A DNA stretch of 19,639 bases from assembly GCA_001017865.1 (NCBI GenBank), contig LATQ01000274.1:1-19639 (forward strand), written 5' to 3'. Positions 1-7,821 of this stretch are shown piece by piece. A program made the translations under genes and the position numbers. Position 1 is the stretch's first letter, and each line of letters starts with the position of its first letter. The notes below the pieces were generated by a model that was given only the letters and a program-made list of their open reading frames with translations, had not been told where the DNA came from and searched no databases. Source of the stretch: Rhodococcus sp. IITR03. GTDB taxonomy: Bacteria > Actinomycetota > Actinomycetes > Mycobacteriales > Mycobacteriaceae.

Positions 1-831
1 GTCCAGTCCGGCCGCGACGGGGCTACCGCCGGAACCGGCCAGGGCGTCGGCGAGTTCGTCGGCCGCCTTCCGGGCTGCGGCGAGCACCTCGCCCAGCGGT
101 CGACGCCGATCCGCCCGGTCGGGAAGGTGATACCGATGGCGAAGCCGGAGGTGCTTGCACCGGAGAACCCGGCGGCAGGGGTGCGCCGCACCGGAGAACC
201 CGGCGGAGGCGGCACCCACCGAGACGGCCACCGCGCTGACACCCGACTCGACCTCGCCGTCCTGTGCGGCGTAACCCCGCTCCCGGATCACCTCGAGCTG
301 GGACAGCAGGGTCTGCCGTTCGGACTGTTGCAGGCCGTTCGGCAGATGAGGCTCGATGTCCCCGCCCATCCCGGCGAGCAGCGCCTTACCCATGGCGCTC
401 GAATACGCCGGCTGCGAATGACCCGACCGGTCACCCACGCGCAGCAGATGGGGGCTCTCCACCGAGAGCAGCGTCAGAGCCCGATCCCCGTCGAGGGTGG
501 CGAGGTGCACCGTCTCCTGGGTGAGGGCCACGAGCCGCTCCAGGATCGGCCGGGCCAGGTCGATGACCCGGCCGCGGAAGTTCGACAGCCGCTCCATGGT
601 GGGACCGGCCCGGTACATCTTGGACTCGGGATCCTGTTCGGCGAAGCCGTAGTGCGCCAGCATCTGCAGCAAGCGGTGCGCGGTGGACGGGGCGATACCC
701 AGCAGGGCGGCGGCATCGCCCACCCGCAGTCCGTCGGGTCGCTCGGCGACCACGAGGAGCAGTCGGAGAGCCTTGTCGACCGAACCGACAGGATATGCCG
801 GTGCGTCTCGACGCGCAGAGTCAGTGGCCAT
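1..831 (-). CDS. IclR-family transcriptional regulator, 3' end cut by window edge
   Basis: Read from ATG at 831, the protein begins MATDSARRD, followed by a winged helix-turn-helix (about residues 15-75, with SVDKALRLL and GIAPSTAHRLL) and an IclR effector-binding domain (ETVHLATLDGD, YSSAMGKALLAG, GVSAVAVSVGAAS). IclR proteins are usually about 250 residues; here the last few codons lie beyond base 1. The gene is divergent from the ring-cleavage dioxygenase at 946. That is the usual arrangement for a pathway-specific regulator of gentisate or other aromatic catabolism, so regulation of that operon is the likely job (inference). The C-terminal part is damaged. An extra 31 bp bounded by 19-bp direct repeats (157-206) shifts the frame by one, and a missing base near 94-98 shifts it back. 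Deleting the 31 bp and adding one base gives a continuous IclR C-terminus. The effector is not known. Confidence 0.85.
   Translation of the reverse strand, partial: MATDSARRDAPAYPVGSVDKALRLLLVVAERPDGLRVGDAAALLGIAPSTAHRLLQMLAHYGFAEQDPESKMYRAGPTMERLSNFRGRVIDLARPILERLVALTQETVHLATLDGDRALTLLSVESPHLLRVGDRSGHSQPAYSSAMGKALLAGMGGDIEPHLPNGLQQSERQTLLSQLEVIRERGYAAQDGEVESGVSAVAVSVGAASAGFSGAAHPCRRVLRCKHLRLRHRYHLPDRADRRRPLGEVLAAARKAADELADALAGSGGSPVAAGLD
157..206. repeat. 19-bp direct repeat at 31-bp offset inside the IclR gene
   Basis: The same 19 bases, starting GCACCGGAG, occur at 157-175 and 188-206. The offset of 31 is not a multiple of three. Removing one repeat plus the intervening 12 bases joins the reading frame of the effector domain directly to its natural continuation (GFSGASTSGFAIGITFP). 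It is either a recent slippage duplication or an assembly artefact. Confidence 0.85.
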
Positions 832-839
832 GATTCTTT

Positions 840-862
840 ATAACAGAACGATTCGCAGTTAT
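840..862. promoter_or_regulatory. possible IclR operator
   Basis: Arms ATAAC (840-844) and GTTAT (858-862) are separated by 13 bases and lie between the IclR start at 831 and the dioxygenase -35 element at 866. The placement suits an autoregulatory and pathway operator, but five-base arms are short and could occur by chance. Confidence 0.3.
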
Positions 863-865
863 TCC

Positions 866-894
866 TTGACCAACCACCCCAAATCCCGTATTAA
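866..894 (+). promoter_or_regulatory. sigma70-type promoter of the ring-cleavage operon
   Basis: TTGACC (866-871), a 17-base spacer and TATTAA (889-894) form a good vegetative promoter in an unusually AT-rich stretch. Transcription would begin near 901, giving a leader of about 45 bases that ends in the purine-rich ribosome site AGAGAGG (931-937), eight bases before the ATG at 946. Confidence 0.6.
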
Positions 895-945
895 TTCTGT
901 ATCGAGGAATCAATCTCCGCATTGCAGAACAGAGAGGATCGTGCG

Positions 946-1985
946 ATGAGTGTCGACACCACCCGGTCCGACGAGACGGTGCACGACGACTTCTACGCCG
1001 AACTCGCGGACAACCACTACTCCCCGCTCTGGCAGCTCATGGGCAATCTGGGCCCGGAAGCGAAAACCACTCTGGTGCCGCACATCTGGCGCTACGAGCA
1101 GGCGCGGCGTTGATGGTCGAGGCCGGCGAGATCGTCCCGCTCGAGGACGCACTCCGCCGCGTCCTCGGTTTCCGCAACCCCGGCTGCCTCCCGCACCAGC
1201 GCACCGGAGCCACCGACACCCTCTGGTCCGCACTGCAATTGGTGCTGCCGGGGGAGATCGCCCCGGCACACCGCCACACGCCGTCCGCACTGCGCTTCAT
1301 CGTCGAGGGCGACGGCGCCTACACCGTCGTCAACGGCCAGCGCGTCCCGATGGACGAGGGCGACTTCCTGCTGACCCCCAACGGGCACTGGCACGAGCAC
1401 GGCCACACGGGCGAGGGCCCGATGATCTGGCTCGACGGGCTCGACTCCCCGCTGATGTCGCGGCTGAACCAGTACATCATCGAAGAGGACCCCGAATGCC
1501 AGGAGGTGGACGCACCGCTCCCCGCCGCCTACGGCAACGGACTGTTCGCCAAGCCCTGGGGCGAACCCGAAAAGGTCGAGCAGCCACTGGTGTACAAGCT
1601 CGCCGATGCACTCGAGACCATCGAGTACCTGCGTACGCGCGAAGGTGATCCCTTCGACGACATCATCGTCGAGTACCGCAACCCGATCACGGGCGGACCG
1701 GTGATGACCACCATCGGCGCCTACCTCCAGCTGATCCGCCCGGGCGTCGACACCCGTGCCCATCGGCACACCCACTCGACCGTCTACCACGTGGTCCGCG
1801 GATCCGGATACTCGATCGTCGACGGCCGGCGTATCGACTGGACCAAGGGCGACACCATCGCAATTCCGTTGTGGTACGAGCACTCCCACCACAATCCGAC
1901 CGGCGAGGACGCAATCCTGTTCTCGTACACCGACAAGCCCGCCATCGATGCGCTCGGAATCGGCCGCATCCGACCCAGCGAGTAG
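946..1985 (+). CDS. gentisate 1,2-dioxygenase-like bicupin ring-cleavage dioxygenase
   Basis: This family of Fe(II) dioxygenases opens gentisate, or related salicylate and 1-hydroxy-2-naphthoate substrates, between the carboxyl-bearing and adjacent hydroxylated carbons; gentisate gives maleylpyruvate. The restored protein is 346 residues, close to the family norm of about 340-380. The N-terminal cupin carries the metal-site pattern APAHRHTPSALRF (His109 and His111) and a later histidine cluster NGHWHEHGH (148-154). The second cupin has RAHRHTHSTVYHVV (about 272-284) and WYEHSHH. ATG 946 is chosen because AGAGAGG precedes it at good spacing. A single base is missing near 1108: CAGGCGCGG then CGTTG needs one more G to continue as EQARALMVEAGE. 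The FAA hydrolase starts five bases after the stop, so the two genes form an operon. Gentisate is the best substrate guess, but the family also includes salicylate and hydroxynaphthoate dioxygenases. Confidence 0.85.
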
Positions 1986-1990
1986 GAATC

Positions 1991-2842
1991 ATGAAGCTCT
2001 ACGTCTACAACGACTACCGACTCGGCGTCGAGGCCACCGACGGCACCCTCGTCGACATCACCGATCTCGTCCCCGAGCACACCGAACCGCGTGAGCGCAC
2101 GAACGCGCTCATCCGCGCCTGGTCGACCGTCTCCGCCGACGTCTCGTCCCGCGTCGCCTCCGGCGGCGGCAGGCACTCGACTCGGTGACCGTCCGCGCAC
2201 CGCAGCCCCAGCCGCGCAACCTGTTCGCCGCGCCGGTCAACTACCACAAGCACCAGCAGGAGATGGGTGGGGAGAAGGGCGTCTACACCGATCGCAAGAT
2301 CCTCGACGTCTCGGTCCGCAAGGGCTTCCTCAAGGCCGTCACGTCCATCGTCGGACCGGACGGCGCGATCGAACTCCCCTACGAGGACCGGCGTTTCGAC
2401 CACGAGGCCGAGGTCGGCATCATCATCTCGAAGGAGGCGAAGCGGGTCTCCGTCGAGGAGGCACTCGACTACGTCTTCGGATACACCCCGCTGCTCGACA
2501 TCACGCTGCGCGGCGACGAGGACCGGTCGTGGCGCAAGTCCATGGACACCTTCACCCCGATCGGCCCCTACATCCTCACCGCCGACGAGGTGGAGGACCC
2601 GGAGAACCTCGACTTCTGGCTCACCGTGAACGGCGAGATGCGGCAGAAGTCCAACACGTCCTTCCTCATCTGGGCATCGCCAAGCTGATCTCGGAGTACT
2701 CGCAGGTGATCACCCTGCAGCCCGGTGACATCATCGCCACCGGCACCCCCGAGGCGTCGCACAGATCGTCCCCGGCGACACCGTCGTGCTCACCATCCCG
2801 GCGATCGGCGAGCTGACCATGCCGGTCGTCGCGCGTCCCTAG
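1991..2842 (+). CDS. fumarylacetoacetate hydrolase family protein, probable maleyl- or fumarylpyruvate hydrolase
   Basis: FAH-family enzymes hydrolyse the C-C bond of acylpyruvates. Next to a gentisate dioxygenase the expected reaction is cleavage of fumarylpyruvate (or maleylpyruvate) to pyruvate and fumarate (or maleate). The restored protein is about 284 residues. It shows AAPVNYHKH (about 80-88), the metal-ligand segment FDHEAEVGIII (Glu139 and Glu141), GYTPLLDITLRG with Asp170, KSMDTFTPIGPYI, and the C-terminal signature GDIIATGTPEGVA. The frame breaks near 2172, 2668 and 2755. Each is repaired by one added G in a G run (AGGCA to AGGGCA, TGGGCA to TGGGGCA, GAGGCG to GAGGGCG). No maleylpyruvate isomerase gene is adjacent. 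Either the enzyme acts directly on maleylpyruvate or the isomerase is elsewhere (inference). Confidence 0.85.
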
Positions 2843-2863
2843 AGTTCGACCGCAGTAAACCTC

Positions 2864-2938
2864 GCGTCGGTGGCCCGTTCGGGATATCGAGCGCCTGTCG
2901 ATCGGACCACGTATCCGACTCGAACGGGTCACCGACGC
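2864..2938. terminator. long inverted repeat between convergent genes, probable bidirectional terminator
   Basis: An 18-base arm (2864-2881) pairs with 2921-2938 at 17 of 18 positions, the exception being a G/T pair. Inside the loop GGATA (2882-2886) can pair with TATCC (2912-2916). It sits between the stop of the FAA hydrolase (2842) and the stop of the ROK gene (2946), where a shared terminator is expected. There is no U-run. Confidence 0.6.
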
Positions 2939-2945
2939 TCTCGTC

Positions 2946-4028
2946 TCACCGCGCCTGCATCGCGCCGATCGGGTCGACGTACATCACCCGCGACGCCGCA
3001 CCGAGCGCCGCCGCCGACCGCAGATCGTCGTCGGGTTCCGAGAACCGCAGCGGCACATCGTTGTACGACGACCGCTGCCGGTAACCGTCGGACACGTCCT
3101 CACGATCCGATCCGTGCCCGGTGAGCGCCTCACCACCGACGGTCACCACATCGGGATTCACGACGTCGCGCACCAGCGCGACCGCACGGCCGAGGAGCAC
3201 CGCCCGGTTCGGCGACGGGTCGGTGCCATCGGCGCTCCCCGGTTCGAGTACAGCACAGAACGATTCGATGTCGTCGGCCGAGGACCGTGCGAGGCCGTCC
3301 ACGAGCCACGCCATCGAGATCGATTCCTCCGCACACAGATACAGCCAGCTCTCGGGTCGTCGCCGGAAGGCACTCTCGAACCGGCGGTATTCGACCTCCG
3401 CGACCGCCTCCACGTACGGAACGACCGTGTACGGCGTGGGCACGATCGCCCGGAACAACACGTCCACGGGCGCTTCGCACCAGCCCAGCCGCGGGTGGTC
3501 GAGCGCCCCTCGGTGCTCGTCGTACAGACCACCCACCGCGAGGCCGGCCCACAGCGGCTGCCTGCCGTGCAGCTGCGACTCGTGCACCCGCAGCGCCGCA
3601 CCGATCGCGGCGAAGACATCGAACGCCGACGCCGGGGTCGCGAAGGTCGTCCGGTGCAGCTCCCGTCCGAGCAGGTCGCCGGAGACCACCCGGGTCTCCC
3701 GCTCCCCCAGATGGATACCGGCGAGGAAGCCCCGTTCGGTGTCCACCTCCACCGGCACGTGCGGCCGTCCCACCCGCCCCCGCGGAGCGAGATCGGGACG
3801 GTCGCGCAGCAACCCGTGATCGAGCAACGACGTCACCGCCCGGTTGACCGTCGACGCCGACAGGCCCGTGAAGTCGGCGAGCATCGTGCGCGTCGCCGGT
3901 CCCCCACGTCGTAGGTGCTGCATGATCCACCCCGCCGGTGTGGTCTCGTCGACCTGGAAGACCCCCGGTCGCGCAGAACGCACGAGATCGAGAGTCGACC
4001 GTACCGCCGTTGTCCGCACCCCCGTCAT
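2946..4028 (-). CDS. ROK-family transcriptional regulator
   Basis: This is an intact 360-residue protein. Residues about 32-95 form a winged helix-turn-helix (RTMLADFTGLSASTVNRAVTSLLDHGLL), followed by a ROK actin-like fold (FLAGIHLGE, LWAGLAVGGLYDE, VVTVGGEAL). The fold looks non-catalytic: the sugar-kinase DIGGTK loop is reduced to GIHLG, the position of the catalytic END motif reads YVEAVAE, and the CxCGxxGC zinc motif of classical ROK proteins is absent. It is therefore best read as a repressor responding to a ligand, not as a kinase. ATG 4028 starts 71 bases after the stop of the downstream ABC gene on the same strand. The spacer shows no strong terminator, so co-transcription with the exporter is possible. 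Ligand and targets are unknown. Confidence 0.8.
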   Translation of the reverse strand: MTGVRTTAVRSTLDLVRSARPGVFQVDETTPAGWIMQHLRRGGPATRTMLADFTGLSASTVNRAVTSLLDHGLLRDRPDLAPRGRVGRPHVPVEVDTERGFLAGIHLGERETRVVSGDLLGRELHRTTFATPASAFDVFAAIGAALRVHESQLHGRQPLWAGLAVGGLYDEHRGALDHPRLGWCEAPVDVLFRAIVPTPYTVVPYVEAVAEVEYRRFESAFRRRPESWLYLCAEESISMAWLVDGLARSSADDIESFCAVLEPGSADGTDPSPNRAVLLGRAVALVRDVVNPDVVTVGGEALTGHGSDREDVSDGYRQRSSYNDVPLRFSEPDDDLRSAAALGAASRVMYVDPIGAMQAR

Positions 4029-4099
4029 GGCCAGAAGTGTCCCGCCCCGCCCGCGAGGACGGAATGGTTTGTATCAGGCCGCGCCGAAGTCTCCCGTGT

Positions 4100-5985
4100 T
4101 CACTCCACGAGTGCCTTGAACTGCGCGTCGTACAGCCTCGCGTACGCACCGGCCGCCTCGAGCAGCCCCTCGTGCGTGCCCTGTTCGACGATCCGTCCGT
4201 CCTCCATCACCACGATGCGGTCGGCGTTGCGGATGGTCGACAGGCGGTGGGCGATGACGAAGCTGGTGCGGTCGTCGCGCAACCGCGCGGTGGCCTGCTG
4301 GACGAGCAGTTCGGTGCGGGTGTCGACCGAACTCGTCGCCTCGTCGAGGATGAGGATCGACGGCTTGGACACGAACGCCCGCGCGATCGTGATGAGCTGA
4401 CGCTCGCCGGCGCTGAGGTTGCCGTCGTTCTCCTCGTCGATGATCGTGTCGTAGCCGTCGGGCAGGGCCCGCACGAAACGATCGACGTAGCTCATCCTGG
4501 CCGCGGACATGATCTGGTTCTCGGTCGCGTACGGATTGCCGTAGGCGATGTTCTCGCGGATGGTGCCGCCGAACAGCCAGGTGTCCTGCAGGACGATGCC
4601 GATGCGCGAGCGCAGTTCGTCGCGGGACATCGAACGGATGTCCACACCGTCGACGAGGATCCGGCCCGCGTCGACCTCGTAGAAGCGCAGGATCAGGTTG
4701 ATGAGGGTGGTCTTGCCGGCGCCCGTGGTCCGACGATCGCGATCATCTGGCCCGGTTCGGCCCGCAGCGACAGGTTCTCGATGAGCGGCCGGTCGGGGGT
4801 GTACGAGAAGGCGACGTTCTCGAACTCGACGAGTCCGTGCCGGCTCCACGGCATCGTCGGCGCCGCGACCTCCGGTTCTTCCTCCGGTTCGTCGAGCACC
4901 GCGAACACTCGCTCGGCGACGCCGACGCGACTGCAGCAGGTTGACCATCGCGCCGATCTGCGCGAGCGGCTGCACGAGCTGACGCGAGTACTGGATCATC
5001 GCCTGGATCTCGCCGAGCGTCGCGGTGCCCGACGCGATCCGCAGACCACCGAGCACCGCGATGACGACGTAGCCGACGTTGCCGAGGAAGGTCACGAACG
5101 GCATCACCAGGCCGGACACGAACTGTGCACGGTAGGAGGCTGGTACAGCGACTCGTTGGTGTCGGTGAAGCGTCGCTGCACCTCCGCGGTCCGGCCGTAG
5201 GCGGTGATGAGTTCGTGCCCGGTGAAGGCCTCCTCGATCTGCCCGTTGAGCTTGCCGGTCGTCTCCCACTGCGCGAGGAAGTGCTTGCGCGAGCGTCGCG
5301 CGATCACCGCCGTCGCCACGACCGACGCCGGGACGGTCAGGATCGCGACGAGCGCGAGCATCGGCGAGATGAACAGCATCATCACCACGAGACCGAGCAG
5401 GGTCAGCACCGCGAGGACGAGCTGGGAGATGGACTCCTGCATGCCCGCCGCGACGTTGTCGATGTCGTTGGTGACGCGGCTGAGCAGGTCGCCGCGCGAA
5501 TGCGTGTCGAAGTACCGCAGCGGCAACCGGTGGATCTTGCGTTCGATCCGCGACCGCATGTCGCGCACGACGCGCTGCACGATCTCGTTGAGGCCGTAGG
5601 CGGCGACCCAGATCAGACCGGACGAGAGCAGGTACAGCGCGAGGACGATGACGAGGATCCGGCCGAGGGCCGAGAAGTCGATACCGAGGCCGGGGACCAC
5701 GTCCATCCCCGAGACCATGTCGGCGAACTGATCGCGGCCCTCGGCGCGCAGACCGGCGACGGCTTCGTCCTTGGTCTGTCCGGCGGGGAGCTGCATGCCC
5801 ACCACCCCGTCGAAGATGACGTCGGTGCCGCGACCGAGCACGAAGGGCGCCACCGACATGCTCACGACGCCGAGGAAGGCGGAGAGCAGCACCGAGTAGA
5901 CGGCGTAGCGGTGCGGGTGGAGCAGGCCGAGCACCCGGCGGATGGTGCGCAGACGCGACGGTGCCGCGGCTTCCGGAGTCGTCAT
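4100..5985 (-). CDS. ABC exporter half-transporter B (membrane domain plus canonical ATPase domain)
   Basis: This is the second half of a heterodimeric type IV (ABCB-like) exporter. The N-terminal six-helix membrane domain (for example [47 protein letters not shown]) is followed by a nucleotide-binding domain with Walker A GPTGAGKTT, Q-loop [10 protein letters not shown], signature LSAGERQ, Walker [13 protein letters not shown] and switch VIAHRLST. Walker B glutamate and switch histidine are present, but the signature is the variant SAGE where most exporters have SGGQ. ATG 5985 overlaps the stop of partner gene A by four bases (ATGA), indicating translational coupling. The frame changes near 5143 and 4727 (one base missing in each) and near 4930 (one base extra or two missing). 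The restored protein is about 630 residues. The substrate cannot be told from sequence; drug or lipid export is typical of the family. Confidence 0.88.
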
Positions 5986-7713
5986 ACCGTGGCCATCCTC
6001 TGCGACTCGACGATCTCCGAGTACGTCCGGCACCGGCCGAGCAGTCCGAGATGCGTCCCGGAATCGACCATGACGCCGTTGTCGAGGACGACGATGCGGT
6101 CGGCGTCCTGCACGGTGGAGACCCGCTGCGCGACGATGAGCACGCACGCGTCGCGCGTCTCGGGTTCGAGCGCCGCGCGCAGACGGGAGTCGGTCGCCGG
6201 GTCGAGTGCGGAGAAGGCGTCGTCGAACAGGTAGATGGCGGGCCGGCGGACGAGGCGCGGGCGATCGCGAGTCGCTGCCGCTGCCCACCGGAGACGGTCG
6301 TGCCGCCCTGGGAGAGGACGGTGTTCAGTCCGTCCTCGGTCTTGTGGACGAAGTCGGCGGCCTGCGCGACCTCGAGGGCGTGCCACAGTTCGTCGTCGGT
6401 GGCGTCGGCGCGTCCGTACCGGAGGTTGTCGGCGATGGTGCCGGAGAACAGGTAGGCCTTCTGCGGCACGACGGCGATGCGCGAGCGCAGCACGTCGGTG
6501 TCGAGTGCCCGGACGTCGACACCCGCGACGAGCACCTGCCCGGCGGTGACGTCGCTCAGCCGCGGCACGAGCCGCATCAGGGTGCTCTTGCCCGATCCGG
6601 TGCCGCCGATGATCGCGGTGGTGGAACCGGGGTCGGCGCGGAACGACACCCCGCTGAGCACGGGAGCGTCGGCACCGGGATAGGAGAAGCCGGCATTACG
6701 TAGTTCGAGGGTGACGCGGGGCGGGAGTTCGCGGACGGGTTCGGCGGGCGAGGACACCGTCGGTTCCGTGTCGAGCACCTCGAGGATGCGCTCGGCGCAG
6801 ACCGTGGCGCGCGGCGCCATGATCGCGACGAACGACGTCATGAGCACGGCCATGAGGATCTGAGCGATGTAGGTGATCATCGCGGTGATGGAGCCGACCT
6901 GCATCGCACCGGAGTCGATGCGGTGACCGCCGACCCACAGCACGGCCACGGTGCTCACGTTCGAGATGAGCAGCACCGCCGGATACAGCACCGAGTTCAC
7001 GCGGCCGACGCGCAGGGCGGTGGCGGTGAGGTCGTCGTTGGCACCGTCGAAGCGGGCCTTCTCGGTCTCGTCGCGCACGAACGCCTGATCACGCGGATGC
7101 CGGTGATCTGCTCGCGCAGCACCCGGTTCACCGAGTCGATGCGCTTCTGCATGACCCGGAAGCCGGGCAGCATCAGCGCGATGAGCGTGACCATGGTGAA
7201 GATCAGCACCGGGACGGCGACGACCAGCACGAGCGAGGTGCCGGGGTCCTCGCGGATCGCCATGATGACGCCACCGATCCCCATGATCGGGGAGGTCACG
7301 ACGATGGTGCAGGTCATCAGCACGAGCATCTGGACCTGCTGCACGTCGTTGGTGTTGCGGGTGATCAGCGACGGGGCACCGAACGTCCCGAACTCGCGGG
7401 CCGAGAACCGCCCGACGCTTCGGACGAGCGCGAGCCGCACGTCGCGGCCGAAGCCCATCGCGGCACGCGCCGCGAAGTAGACGGCACCGGTAGCGGCACC
7501 GACCTCGACGGCGCTGATGACGAGCATCAGCAGGCCGGTCCGGACGATGTAGTCGATGTCCCCGGTCGACACGCCGTTGTCGATGATGTCGGCGTTGAGA
7601 CTCGGGAGCAGCAACATGCCCCCGGTCGCGACCAGCTGCAGGAGGACGACCCCCGCGAGGGCACCCCGATAGGGCGCCATGAAGCGGCGCAACAGCCGTA
7701 GCAACATGGGCAT
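5982..7713 (-). CDS. ABC exporter half-transporter A (membrane domain plus degenerate ATPase domain)
   Basis: This is the first half of the exporter pair. The protein starts MPMLLRLLRRFMAPYRG and has membrane helices such as GALAGVVLLQLVATGGMLLL, an intracellular loop segment APSLITRNTNDVQQ, then a nucleotide-binding domain with Walker A GGTGSGKST, Q-loop VVPQKAYLFSG and signature TVSGGQRQR. Walker B reads YLFDDAFSALD: the catalytic glutamate is aspartate (codon 6221-6219). The switch reads VAQRVST: histidine is replaced by glutamine (codon 6128-6126). These are the changes known from the degenerate subunit of heterodimeric exporters such as TM287/288 and BmrCD. ATG 7713 is preferred; ATG 7707 in the same frame is the alternative. 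One base is missing near 7083 (AGG CGTTC) and one near 6256 (GCGCCTC). The restored protein is about 577 residues. A strong hairpin separates it from the MMPL gene. Confidence 0.88.
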
Positions 7714-7775
7714 TACGCTACCTGCGACTCCCTGCAGCAATCTTCGCGAACCACCTCAGCACCGCCGACCGTCTC

Positions 7776-7818
7776 ACCCCGCCCGGCCACGCACCGCGTC
7801 GGTACGTGCGGGCGGGGT
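7776..7818 (-). terminator. hairpin terminator after the MMPL gene
   Basis: The arm ACCCCGCCCG (7776-7785) pairs perfectly with CGGGCGGGGT (7809-7818), and CACG (7788-7791) pairs with CGTG (7805-7808) inside it. The structure begins four bases beyond the MMPL stop codon on the minus strand. It has no U-run, as is common in actinobacteria. It may limit read-through into the ABC pair. Confidence 0.6.
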
Positions 7819-7821
7819 TCG

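Noticed and set aside
3938..5200. Plus-strand 420-codon open frame across the ROK/ABC boundary
   Set aside because: It is antisense to conserved genes on the minus strand and has no recognisable domain or ribosome site.
4100..7078. A 992-codon open frame on the minus strand that looks like one giant ABC protein
   Set aside because: It joins parts of two half-transporters through out-of-frame stretches rich in Arg and Pro. The true layout is two genes overlapping at 5982-5985, with frame breaks in each.
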